NCBI RefSeq assembly: GCF_018449635.1
Contig: NZ_JAAVUV010000013.1
Location: 151,348-215,347 of the forward strand
Length of the DNA stretch: 64,000 nt
Direction of reading: 5' to 3'
DNA from: Caballeronia sp. dw_276
Lineage (GTDB): Bacteria > Pseudomonadota > Gammaproteobacteria > Burkholderiales > Burkholderiaceae
The translations under genes and the position numbers were made by a program. Within the stretch, counting starts at the first letter, position 1. The number at the start of each line of letters is the position of its first letter. Shown here piece after piece: positions 1-8,575 of this stretch. The notes under the pieces are model-generated. The model was not told the origin of the DNA, ran no database searches, and worked only from the letters and a program-made list of their open reading frames with translations.

Positions 1-762
1 CGGCGCCAACGTAAAAGCGGTTATGGACGTGAGCCTAATTTGGATACGCTCCGGGATACCGTTGGTGAGGTTGCCACTGACATGCAGCCAATGGTCGTGC
101 ATGTATGGACGCCTGTAGGATCTTCGAAGAATGCGGCCCTGCGCCGTCCCGTGATCGACCGCTACATTGCCGCTGTGGACGTCAAAGGCGTGATTTCCAC
201 CGGGCACGCGTCGCTTGAGGCGGGCAGCCTTTATCTGAGCCTATACCCAGCGGTCGAGATTGACCGTTCGCCAGATGAATTCGGGCGGCTGTTGCGTGCC
301 GATTCGTCAAACGATGTGCGCGGCCGATATTTGCCGAATTACCCCGAAGAAGCGGCCGCCTGGTGCGAGTCGACCATGAAAATTGCGTTCCGGCGCTATA
401 ACGCCATGCGCCTGCGGGATTTCGAGCAACGATACAAGTCGAAAGAGATTTACAACCTGACGAACCGCAACTGCTCCAGCACGGTGGCCGAAGCTATCGA
501 CGCCGCGCTGGAAGGCACGGAATACCGGACCGGCGACTGGCGAGACGTGGTTCGCCTGATCATGCTGCCTGAACTGTGGATCGCGGCGCAGCTGCGCCAT
601 CGCGCTCAAACCATGGCGTGGACACCCGGTCTTGTGCTCGACTATGCACGCGCATTGCGGGTTGTGTCGCAACCGCCCGCAATTGGATGGATTGCACTCG
701 CAGCGCTCGCATGGCGTCAGTCACGCCGCGCTCGACGCACCCACGAGTCGGAAAGCATCTGA
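1..762 (+). CDS. Papain-like NC-motif protein, C-terminal part (5' end outside window)
   Basis: The reading frame is open from base 1, so the gene begins outside the window; the TTG at 40 is only the first possible start inside it. The visible part carries two blocks typical of permuted papain-like (NlpC/P60-related) hydrolases or acyltransferases: a His block (STGHASLE followed by YLSLYP) and a Cys block (LTNRNCSSTVAEAID). The C-terminus has a weakly hydrophobic stretch (IGWIALAALAW) and then a basic tail. The family is an inference from these motifs; in related bacteria such domains can sit behind multi-helix membrane domains, which I cannot test because the 5' end is missing. It lies 7 bp upstream of a membrane-protein gene and probably shares its transcript. 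Confidence 0.75.
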   Translation, partial: RRQRKSGYGREPNLDTLRDTVGEVATDMQPMVVHVWTPVGSSKNAALRRPVIDRYIAAVDVKGVISTGHASLEAGSLYLSLYPAVEIDRSPDEFGRLLRADSSNDVRGRYLPNYPEEAAAWCESTMKIAFRRYNAMRLRDFEQRYKSKEIYNLTNRNCSSTVAEAIDAALEGTEYRTGDWRDVVRLIMLPELWIAAQLRHRAQTMAWTPGLVLDYARALRVVSQPPAIGWIALAALAWRQSRRARRTHESESI

Positions 763-769
763 GCCGGTG

Positions 770-1339
770 ATGGAGAAGTTCACACACGTACGCATCGTCA
801 TGGGCATGATCGTCAGTCTCGGGCTGACGCACATGCTTAAAGGTCTCTCCTCGACGATCCAGCATCCGAAAAAGGTACAGATCTACCCCATTCATATGGC
901 ATGGGTAGCGTCGATGGTGCTGTACGTGCTGCATTTCTGGTGGTGGGAATTCTCGCTGCGAGAGATCCCGCGATGGACCTTCGGCATCTATCTTTATTTG
1001 CTTTTTTACGCGTTCGTCATCTACCTCATGTGTTCGATGCTGTTCCCAGATTCAATGAAGGAATACGACGGATATCAGCACTATTTCATGTCCCGCCGAG
1101 TCTGGTTTTTCGGGCTGCTGCTGGCCAACAGCGTGATTGATATCGGCGACTCGGTGATGAAAGGTGAAGTCCACTTGCTGCACCTAGGTGACATCTACTG
1201 GCTCAACACGGCCGTGGTCGCAATCGGCTGCGTCATCGCGATGCGCACGCGTAACCAGGTCTTTCACGCCAGTTTTGTTGCGGTGAACTTGGCCGCGCAA
1301 ATTTACCTGATTGGCCAGTCTTACTGGAGCGACGCATGA
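770..1339 (+). CDS. Integral membrane protein of unknown function
   Basis: A 189-residue protein with about five strongly hydrophobic segments: near residues 5-22 (VRIVMGMIVSLGL), 38-55 (HMAWVASMVLYVLHFWW), 64-87 (aromatic, FGIYLYLLFYAFVIYLM), about 105-122 and about 135-175. No enzyme motif is visible. I place the start at ATG 770, directly after a GTG at 767; the frame runs open further upstream but that part overlaps the preceding gene. Its stop overlaps the next start by 4 bp (ATGA at 1336), so translation is probably coupled to the DUF4105 protein. It likely forms a membrane partner for the two flanking NC-motif proteins; this is inference from operon structure only. Confidence 0.75.
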   Translation: MEKFTHVRIVMGMIVSLGLTHMLKGLSSTIQHPKKVQIYPIHMAWVASMVLYVLHFWWWEFSLREIPRWTFGIYLYLLFYAFVIYLMCSMLFPDSMKEYDGYQHYFMSRRVWFFGLLLANSVIDIGDSVMKGEVHLLHLGDIYWLNTAVVAIGCVIAMRTRNQVFHASFVAVNLAAQIYLIGQSYWSDA

Positions 1340-2100
1340 TCGGGCAATGGCTGCAATGGCCGCAAGGCGCTGATGCGGCAAGCAACTGGGCGACTGAATA
1401 CGCAAAAACTGCGTCGGTGCAATGGCGCGGAAGCGTCGCTCGGATCAGCAATGTTCGCAACTTCACTTATCGCACCCGGGACGATTTCACACCTGCCTGG
1501 TACGACGCCGACTACGATCTTAATGCACTTACATCACTTGATCTTGTCGTGTCTCACTGGGCCGGGGAATCGGTCGCGCACGTGTTCGTGAGCTTCGGTT
1601 TTGCAGATGGGCGCTATTTGGCTGTGTCGATTGAAACACGTCGCCGCCAGGATCAGCAATATTCGGCATTCAATGGTTTTTTGCGTAACTACGGCTTAAT
1701 TTACGTAGTGGCGGACGAGCGCGATTTGCTCGGCGTACGCTCCGACGTGAGGCGCGAGCGCGTGCGCTTGTATCCCGTACAGCTTCCGGCCGACGCATTG
1801 CGCGACCTATTTGTTAGCTACTTGGGTCGAATCGAAGGTCTCAACAAACAGCCTGAGTACTACAACACATTGTTTAATAACTGTACGACTAATATCCTTC
1901 GACACGCGCGTTCCGTTGCGCCACGATTGCGCTACAACTGGCGAATTTTGTTAAGCGGGCATGCCGACGAATACACCTACCGAATGGGATTTCTCGATCG
2001 CGGCATCTCTTTCGAGGCTTTGAAAGCACGCTGCCTAGTTCGTCGGTCCGCTGACGCGTGCATTACTGAAGGCTACTCCGAAGCAATTCGCCGATCCTAA
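1336..2100 (+). CDS. DUF4105 / Lnb N-terminal-type periplasmic domain protein
   Basis: A 254-residue protein with the hallmarks of the DUF4105 family (also named Lnb N-terminal periplasmic domain): a His block (SVAHVFVSFGFADGRYLAVS), the conserved RNYGLIYVVADERDLLGVR stretch, and a Cys block (YYNTLFNNCTTNILRHAR) with the predicted nucleophilic Cys after NN. Lnb proteins are lipoprotein N-acyltransferases in some bacteria; whether this homologue modifies lipoproteins is not shown by the sequence. No clear signal peptide or membrane helix is visible, so export may depend on the coupled membrane protein. Its ATG overlaps the upstream stop by 4 bp. The product is shorter than full Lnb because it lacks the C-terminal membrane portion. 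Confidence 0.85.
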   Translation: MIGQWLQWPQGADAASNWATEYAKTASVQWRGSVARISNVRNFTYRTRDDFTPAWYDADYDLNALTSLDLVVSHWAGESVAHVFVSFGFADGRYLAVSIETRRRQDQQYSAFNGFLRNYGLIYVVADERDLLGVRSDVRRERVRLYPVQLPADALRDLFVSYLGRIEGLNKQPEYYNTLFNNCTTNILRHARSVAPRLRYNWRILLSGHADEYTYRMGFLDRGISFEALKARCLVRRSADACITEGYSEAIRRS

Positions 2101-2119
2101 ACATTGTGTGCGTTTTTCC

Positions 2120-2144
2120 GCGATGGCCTCCCATGGCCTATCGC
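2120..2144 (+). terminator. Hairpin after the DUF4105 operon
   Basis: GCGATGGCC, a 6-base loop and GGCCTATCGC pair with a single bulge. AAAGCTTTT follows. Twenty bases after the stop codon, it is a plausible Rho-independent or simple stem terminator, though the T tract is short. Confidence 0.4.
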
Positions 2145-2159
2145 AAAGCTTTTACGCAA

Positions 2160-2998
2160 CCCGATACACGGCTAAGTTGTTGTCCGAGTAGTGCGAAATA
2201 ATCAACTTCATCGATTTGTTGGCAGCCCTCCAATCCGAGTGGTGCAGCCCCCTTGTTCCTCTTTGTTAGTCAGATCGGATGCCGGCTCTTTGATAACGAA
2301 ACAGACCTGCTGGCAAATCCTTAGTCGCGTGATGATGAAAAGAGTTGATCGACCGTTAGTTGATTTTCCCTCGTCAACGGGTGAAAGCGGGAAACTCGAT
2401 TGACCGTCATCGACCCAACCCGGTCAGACAACTTCCTCCAAACCAGCCACTTAGCGGAATCGATGTCCAGCCAACCGGAGCGCCAGGAAACGGCCGCTGG
2501 TGAACTCACCCGATCGGCCATCTACAGTCATTCGCTGGACGTTTTTCGCAGACATTCCAGCGGCCGATCCACTCAAAGAGCCGTCTTTCGAGAGTCGCCG
2601 ATCGTGTCATCTCTTCGGCCATCGCGGTCGTTCCGCGACCGACTCTCGTCGGTCTGCTACACGTCGCTAACCGGCCGTGTGCCCGAACGTTTCCATAAGG
2701 GAGACGCGCATCCTGCGCGAACGCGTACTTACGTTTAGGAAGATATGCCTTTCCGTAAGGCAGAGGTGAGCGCGTAAAGACCTCAAGACCGACCGGCGTG
2801 ATGCCATCAAACTAGCGCATACGCCGCGCGCGAATTACCGATCGGCCGTATAAGTGACAGGCGTCGATGACGAGGCACTCCGCGATCTGGCGCGCGTATG
2901 GTTGACCGCCAAGACGACCTAAAAGCAGGCTCGGCAACGCCTTAAGTCGTTCCTGCTCTCTGTGTACGTTATAGCGGCCGCGCCGACCGGGGACCTGC
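2160..2998. repeat. Gene-free stretch with scattered GGCCG-type degenerate repeats
   Basis: I find no convincing gene here. Short units built around GGCCG or its near-palindrome recur (around 2491, 2516, 2558, 2671 and 2842), often as CGGCCGAT or CGGCCGCT. Similar material occurs at 8.2-8.5, 13.4-13.8 and 16.3-16.5 kb, so it looks like a decayed dispersed repeat family rather than coding DNA. Confidence 0.4.
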
Positions 2999-3343
2999 TC
3001 AGCGACACTGGGTAGGCGAGTATCGCTTTGCCACCGGATGGCAGACAGGTAGCGTTTGCAAAATAGTGACGCATGATCGACGGCCGAATGACGCGATGCG
3101 CGCGACTTGAACTGGCATTCCGTGATGTGGTGATTCCCTGGCGATTCTATCCTTCAATCCGCGGCCTGCGGGCAATGTGTAGAGTGCAGTCGAACCGGAG
3201 CCGCTAGCGCCTTTCTGGCAGGAGTAGACGACTCGAACGGGGGCAGGCAGCATTTCGTCGTCGAACGCGGCGAGCGAGATGGCTTCGGCGCACGTGGATA
3301 TTACGAGACACCCGGCCAGTGCGAGCGGAAGCAGTCGCCGCAT
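2999..3343 (-). CDS. Small secreted protein of unknown function
   Basis: A 114-residue product with an N-terminal signal peptide (MRRLLPLALAGCLVISTCAEA), which could be processed after AEA or read as a lipobox-like LAGC. The mature part has several Cys residues (near SCQKG, RRSC, PVCH) that could form disulfides. I chose the ATG at 3343, because a G-rich ribosome-binding stretch (GCGGGGGGCC) precedes it; an ATG at 3370 would overlap the upstream gene. It lies 13 bp after the lipoprotein hydrolase and is probably the last gene of that minus-strand operon. No family recognised. Confidence 0.55.
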   Translation of the reverse strand: MRRLLPLALAGCLVISTCAEAISLAAFDDEMLPAPVRVVYSCQKGASGSGSTALYTLPAGRGLKDRIARESPHHGMPVQVARIASFGRRSCVTILQTLPVCHPVAKRYSPTQCR

Positions 3344-3356
3344 CTTGGCCCCCCGC

Positions 3357-5156
3357 TCACTTCGATACATTGATGGCCGCGGCGTCTGGCTTTTCGCATA
3401 TCAGCGGCGTCGATGGCAAATGCGGCCCGGTCGGAGCGTGCACGGAGATTAGATGCCACAGGAGCCGGCCCATCGGAAGCCGGTAAATATCGCTGTGGGC
3501 GCCACCGCTAGAACCGGGTGAGTTGAACTCCGTAATGCCGACCGATGTGTCGATATACATCACTTTTCTGCCGACCACTGCCACTTCGTCGTTTGCGGAT
3601 GTCACACAATCGGGTTTCCCAGCGGGACACACGCTTAACGGTTGGTTGGACCGACTCGGTTGATTGAAACCGTTCGAATCATTGGATCCGCTGTTATCGT
3701 GCGCTGCCCAGCAAGAGAATACATCTGCGTACTCGGGGTTCGACGCATCACATGCCTTGCGATACGAATGAATGGATCCCGCTGCCGGATACCACGACGG
3801 CCACGCCGTGGCCTGATCCTTGTCCGAGGCAGTGAGCACGATGCGCGTACCCATCAGCATCGAAAAGTCCCGGTACGGCGCGCCTTCTTCGCTCCTAGGA
3901 GTAACGAATCGATTGATACTCACTGCTCCCTGGAGTCCCACTGCAAGATCGACGACCGAAGTCGGCGGCTTCTCACTCGCCGCCCCGGTCTCCAGCACCG
4001 GCGAACTGAACAGCGCCCGCGTTGAGGCCCGCGCACCGAAGCTATGCCCGATCAACACCGTCCGTAGAGATATCTTGCCATCCGCACTGGCTGTACTTTT
4101 TAAAACGCAAGGCAACGTCCGATTCAGCAGTACATTGAGCCAGGATAAGCCAAGCTCGTCAGCATCATCCGCCTTGTTTGGATAACTGAAGAAGTTGACC
4201 ACGCCGTTGGTCCAGAACGATGGCCACGTCACGCCAATGATCAGCGGGCGAAAAGGTGCGGTCACAGGGCTGACGGAGATGTTTTTCTTCTTGGCGTCGC
4301 TTTCGGGATCACCGTCCTCATAAGCTGCATCGATGATGTTTCCAGTGATGTCGTTGAAGTTTCTGATCGCCTCATCTTGCGAGGTATTCCAGCCCATCAC
4401 AATTACTACAATATGAGTGTAGCCGTGGAGATTGACGTCCTGGGTGAGCTGTGTCTCCAGCGGTCGCAGCGCATCAAGGCCATCGCCGTAGAGCAAGTTG
4501 ATCGAGCGTGCCGGAACACTGGCTGGCATCGATCCCGCGCCAGCATCCTTGTCGACGCAGTCGCGCCAATTGTACTGCCGAAGGAAATCAACATCGCTCT
4601 GGCCATCCTTCGCCACGCCTCTGGCCTTGTATGCGTTGTAAATAAAGCATTGGTAGACCATCTGACTGGCCCGGTCCGCCCCTGGTGCGTCGATCCCGTA
4701 CCGAACGATATGCGAGATGAACAACGCCTTCCGGTCCCGCGTCTGGAATTCGTGGATCTGATGCTGCGTGCCGTCACTGAATCCCGGCGGCGGCTCTTTT
4801 TCGAGATACGCTGCATCGGAATGAACGAAGCCCGCTTTCCCTGTCAACCCTTGCTTCGGGCCACCGATGGTGTCCTGCGGGCTCTTTTCGATGGCAAGCA
4901 GGTAGCCCGGGTAGTGCAGCGCCTCACCTTTTGGGAAGTAGAGGACCGAATGAAACTGACGCTCGATCGGACCGTCGATTTCGAGGTTTTTCTCGGCCTG
5001 CTGCATGGATGTCAGGGTGTGACACGCGCCGAGCATCATCGATGCCCCGATTCCTGCGAACGAGATGGCATGGCGCAAAGCCTTCGCGCCCGCGCGCCTT
5101 TCGCCGAGGCAGTCGTTCATTTCTGGCTCCGCAGTGTCAAAGGGGATGGATGTCAT
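3357..5156 (-). CDS. Alpha/beta hydrolase-fold lipoprotein
   Basis: A 599-residue protein with a lipobox (ASMMLGACHTL, Cys near residue 45), so it is probably anchored in the outer membrane or periplasm. The hydrolase core shows a strand/oxyanion region (HIVVIVMGWNTSQ), a GVTWPSFW segment and the nucleophile elbow VLIGHSFGAR with Ser at its centre. The C-terminal third is long and carries several Cys. The same core plan (GW..., WP, IGHSFGAR) is shared with the lipoprotein at 6363-7625, so the two are probably distant paralogues. The ATG at 5156 overlaps the upstream stop (ATGA), suggesting coupling; ATG 5120 is an alternative start. The substrate is unknown; lipid or ester hydrolysis is inferred from the fold. 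Confidence 0.8.
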   Translation of the reverse strand: MTSIPFDTAEPEMNDCLGERRAGAKALRHAISFAGIGASMMLGACHTLTSMQQAEKNLEIDGPIERQFHSVLYFPKGEALHYPGYLLAIEKSPQDTIGGPKQGLTGKAGFVHSDAAYLEKEPPPGFSDGTQHQIHEFQTRDRKALFISHIVRYGIDAPGADRASQMVYQCFIYNAYKARGVAKDGQSDVDFLRQYNWRDCVDKDAGAGSMPASVPARSINLLYGDGLDALRPLETQLTQDVNLHGYTHIVVIVMGWNTSQDEAIRNFNDITGNIIDAAYEDGDPESDAKKKNISVSPVTAPFRPLIIGVTWPSFWTNGVVNFFSYPNKADDADELGLSWLNVLLNRTLPCVLKSTASADGKISLRTVLIGHSFGARASTRALFSSPVLETGAASEKPPTSVVDLAVGLQGAVSINRFVTPRSEEGAPYRDFSMLMGTRIVLTASDKDQATAWPSWYPAAGSIHSYRKACDASNPEYADVFSCWAAHDNSGSNDSNGFNQPSRSNQPLSVCPAGKPDCVTSANDEVAVVGRKVMYIDTSVGITEFNSPGSSGGAHSDIYRLPMGRLLWHLISVHAPTGPHLPSTPLICEKPDAAAINVSK

Positions 5157-6073
5157 GCCGTGCGGGCCAACAAATTCTCGCGCAGGAAAACGGTGACCCG
5201 CTCCAGCGCGACGCGCGTCGGATTAGTCGCTACGTCCTCTGCCGCATCGTATTCATAGGTGAGCAACGCATGCGGGTGCGGCTTCGGTCCGGGATTGTCG
5301 TATTCGTAGAGCGTGGCGTTGTTGCCGAAAGCCTCTGCGATCCGGACCACGCGCGCATGCGGACTGACGCGGTCATTCTTGAAACGCTGCACAATCAGTG
5401 GGACGTTGTCGGCCGCGCACCGACGCGTGGCGGCCTCTAGGTCGGCGTCCGATACGTTCATGTCGCGCATCCATTCGCCCTCGCCCGAACCGGTGAGGAT
5501 ATAGGCGGGCGAAGTCGGGATCGCGGGTTGCGAGATGACGGCCGCTCGCACGCCTGGCTCGATCACCATCGGGATGACGAACGCGCCGGTCAGACACATG
5601 CCGATGACGCCGACGCGCCCGTCTGCATTATCGGCGCTGACCGAACGGGCCAGTCCACGCAGCCAGTCGCACACGGGCGCGGACCGGTTCGACTTCAAGT
5701 AGGCGAACTCCTTGCTGATGCAAAGCCTGGCGTAGTTCAGCGTGGAGTCGGACCACATGGGTGCACCGAACAAATGCGGCGCATGCACACGAAAACCCGC
5801 GGCGGTCAGTCGATCCAAAAAATGCACCGTGTGTTCGTCGAAGCCGGGCAACTCATGCATGACGATGACCGACGGCCCTGTGCCTTTGACATATACCAAA
5901 TGCCGATAAGAATCGTCATCGAACGTGTAGGCGTCGAAGCCGAGCTTCCGCATGGTCTGGTCGGGACTCATGGCGAGAGCGCCCGCCTGTGATTCTCGCG
6001 CGAGGGAACCGGTGAGGAGCGCAGCGCCTGCGGCGAACTTGAGCAGGCACCTTCGTTTACGGTTGCGATGCAT
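5153..6073 (-). CDS. Dienelactone hydrolase family protein, exported
   Basis: An alpha/beta hydrolase of about 306 residues. It has the dienelactone-hydrolase type Cys nucleophile elbow (VGVIGMCLTGAF), an N-terminal strand with an oxyanion-like PSVIVMHELPGFDEH segment, and a late His region (PHPHALL). An N-terminal basic and hydrophobic stretch (RKRRCLLKFAAGAALLTG) looks like a signal sequence, possibly twin-arginine-like. I prefer the ATG at 6073; a GTG at 6136 would add 21 residues. Neither has a strong ribosome-binding site. Its stop overlaps the start of the lipoprotein hydrolase downstream. Family members hydrolyse lactones or esters; the substrate here is unknown. Confidence 0.8.
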   Translation of the reverse strand: MHRNRKRRCLLKFAAGAALLTGSLARESQAGALAMSPDQTMRKLGFDAYTFDDDSYRHLVYVKGTGPSVIVMHELPGFDEHTVHFLDRLTAAGFRVHAPHLFGAPMWSDSTLNYARLCISKEFAYLKSNRSAPVCDWLRGLARSVSADNADGRVGVIGMCLTGAFVIPMVIEPGVRAAVISQPAIPTSPAYILTGSGEGEWMRDMNVSDADLEAATRRCAADNVPLIVQRFKNDRVSPHARVVRIAEAFGNNATLYEYDNPGPKPHPHALLTYEYDAAEDVATNPTRVALERVTVFLRENLLARTA

Positions 6074-6362
6074 GACAGGCCCATTTGTATTCTTATATCC
6101 GACGCGTATCCCGCTCCGGTGACGGTCCGGATCCACACATGCGCTGCTCTTCTTTCAAGACAAGCATAGGATACCTACGCTTCTATTATTCGCTGGTGTT
6201 TGTACTAATTGAAGATGAGGCGTGAGCCACGTAGCGGTGATGGCCGGCATATCTGCGTCGGATTTGGAAAGGAAGTTGGCCGAACTGGCCTCCATTCGAT
6301 GCTTGGTTTAGCGTTTGCGTGTGCTTCAATTGATCGAACACTTATGCATCACGGGGACGAAA

Positions 6363-7625
6363 ATGAAGACAACGACCTCCGGCTTTTCTGCTTGCGCAGC
6401 AACGGTCCTTTTGGTCGCGGTCGCGCTCGCGCTGAGTCTTCAAGGTTGCGTGTCCCGCAATCCGTCCGCAGATATGAGACATACATGCGAAGGGAAATCG
6501 GGTCATGTGGAAGGCACGAGTCAGCTTTTTGACCCGGCGACCGCCGTACGCCCGTCGCCGAAGCCGATCGTCAAAGTCATCGAGTTCACCGACAACGGCG
6601 AGTTGACCGATCGCTGCCAATTGTCCGATGTCTACGGCGAAGTGAAGGGTCTTAACGAGGACCCGTCCATCGCGTCTCATCCGAAGATGATCGTGTTCTA
6701 TGTACACGGATGGAAACACGACGCCGCGCTGGGTGATCCCGACCGCCTCAAATTCAAAGAGCTGATCGAGTATCTATCTGCGGTCGAGACAAACCGTCAC
6801 AGCAATCGGGATGTCGTAGGCATCTATGTCGCCTGGCCAGGCCGATCCGTCGCGGTGCCCGGGCTCGACAATCTGACGTTTTGGGCCCGCAAGGGCGCCG
6901 CGGACCGCGTGAGCGAGTCGGGCAACTTCTCCAAGATCATCGGTGCGGTCAACAGCATCCGCTGTCAACGCAAGAACCCGAATGACGTCATCGTTGCGAT
7001 CGGCCACAGCTTCGGTGCACGGATCCTGTTTTCCTCGATTTCACCGATGATCCTTTACGACCTGCAAATGAAACACCCGGGCAAACTCTTCGCACCCTAC
7101 CGGCTGCTCGGTCCTCCTGTCGACCTGACCATTCTCCTGAACCCCGCTTTCGAGGCGTCCCGCTACACCGCATTGGATTCGAGTCGTAGATATCAGGAAT
7201 CGTTCAGTCCGAACCAGCCACCGTCTCTATTGTCGATCTCGACCTCCAACGACGACGCCACTCGACTCGCTTTTCCGGTCGGCCAGTTCATCGGGACCCG
7301 CTGGGATGAACGCGAACGTACGACGCTCGGTAACTACAATGTCTATCAGACGCACACAATGAAGCACGATAGCCCGACGTCACCCGACACAGCAAAAGGA
7401 ACATTTTGGTACGACCACTATTGCTGGGGAAACATCTGTCTCGCACGCAAAGATGACGACGTGCAACGGGGCAACCCGTTCCTCGTCGCCGGCACGGACG
7501 CATCGATCCTTGATGGCCACAACGGCATCTGGAGTGAACAGTTCAAGGAATGGATGGCGCATTTCATTGAATCGACCGAAGAGGCTGAGCGTCAATCGGG
7601 AGTCAATCGGGGCACTTGCTTCTGA
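6363..7625 (+). CDS. Alpha/beta hydrolase-fold lipoprotein (paralogue of 3357-5156)
   Basis: A 420-residue lipoprotein: the signal peptide ends in ALSLQGC, followed by a mature part containing MIVFYVHGWKHDA, GIYVAWPGRS and the nucleophile elbow IVAIGHSFGARILFS. These three blocks mirror those of the minus-strand lipoprotein hydrolase at 3357-5156, so I regard them as paralogues. A GGGGAC ribosome-binding site sits a few bases before ATG 6363. The gene is divergent from the dienelactone-hydrolase operon across about 290 bp that should hold both promoters. The catalytic Asp and His are not assigned with confidence; a His near TMKHDSP or in DGHNG is possible. Substrate unknown; location presumably periplasmic. 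Confidence 0.8.
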   Translation: MKTTTSGFSACAATVLLVAVALALSLQGCVSRNPSADMRHTCEGKSGHVEGTSQLFDPATAVRPSPKPIVKVIEFTDNGELTDRCQLSDVYGEVKGLNEDPSIASHPKMIVFYVHGWKHDAALGDPDRLKFKELIEYLSAVETNRHSNRDVVGIYVAWPGRSVAVPGLDNLTFWARKGAADRVSESGNFSKIIGAVNSIRCQRKNPNDVIVAIGHSFGARILFSSISPMILYDLQMKHPGKLFAPYRLLGPPVDLTILLNPAFEASRYTALDSSRRYQESFSPNQPPSLLSISTSNDDATRLAFPVGQFIGTRWDERERTTLGNYNVYQTHTMKHDSPTSPDTAKGTFWYDHYCWGNICLARKDDDVQRGNPFLVAGTDASILDGHNGIWSEQFKEWMAHFIESTEEAERQSGVNRGTCF

Positions 7626-8575
7626 TCCTCGCTGCACACGTGAGGGCGAGCTTACAGAAATTGCCTGGCTTTATACAAACGCAACGAGCCGCGCGTTGGA
7701 CGAATCCCACTGAGTCTGGTACCCCGCCTAATGCGTCAGACAGCGCATGGTGGCGAGCGATCAGTTTTTCAGCTTTCTGATCCATAGTAGAGCGTGCCAA
7801 ACGCGCCACCGGTTGAAGCCAAGCGTCGCTGTAAACGCATAAAGAGAATTTGCACCTCTGCAAAATACAACGAAATCGCCAGCCAACACCTTCCGATGCA
7901 CGTTCTGATAGATGGGTCAATTCGTCAGGGCTTTGAAGTGTTATTTTATTGTCTTGTTGTCGAAGCGCAAGTGGAGGCAGAAAACAATGTTCACGCACGC
8001 TGCCATCATTGCGGGGGCGCTACGCTATGTGACCGAATGGCTCTGAAGAGCAGTCTCCGCGCTTGCGTAGCTCGTGCGCTGGACGGGTCGGAAGTGTAAC
8101 TCCGTCGAAATACAAAAACCGCCATCCGGCCGCGTCGTACTACGAGCCCCAGCGGCCTGCCCGATTGCTGCGGTACGTCCCGATACGCCTCAGCGCGGCT
8201 TTGCCTGATTAACTGTCATTTGGTGCGTTCATAGAATGGCCTTTGTTCTGCGATAGCGGACGCCGGAACCGGCTTGGCTCGAAGGGCTGGTCAGGGTCGG
8301 GGTGAGCCAATCCCAGCTACGAACTCATCGCCGTAAAGCGGCCACTGGTATTTGGCTGCCCGATAACGGCCGGTCGTCAACGCGGACTCTCGACCCACTT
8401 GAGCCGTTCAACCCGGCACCTCCTTGACGGCCGCTCGCGTGGGTACGACGGCCACTCGCGCAGCGTTGTAATTCACGCCGGTGCGGGACGCTATAGGTGT
8501 GGATGCCTGGGTAACTGCTAGTGCGAGTACCTGGTGATGAATATCAGCCCCGCTGAGTTTCAGGTTCCACCTCGA
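7626..8575. other. Gene-free stretch, including GGCCG repeats at 8.22-8.48 kb
   Basis: No gene supported. A 19-codon open frame (7987-8046) has a GGAGG nine bases upstream but no recognisable product. From about 8222 the DNA contains AATGGCC, GCGGCCACT, ACGGCCGGT, ACGGCCGCT and ACGGCCACT units, the same degenerate repeat style as at 13.4 and 16.3 kb. Confidence 0.4.

Noticed and set aside
7987..8046. 19-codon frame with a GGAGG nine bases upstream
   Set aside because: No recognisable product and no conservation test possible; such short frames are common by chance.
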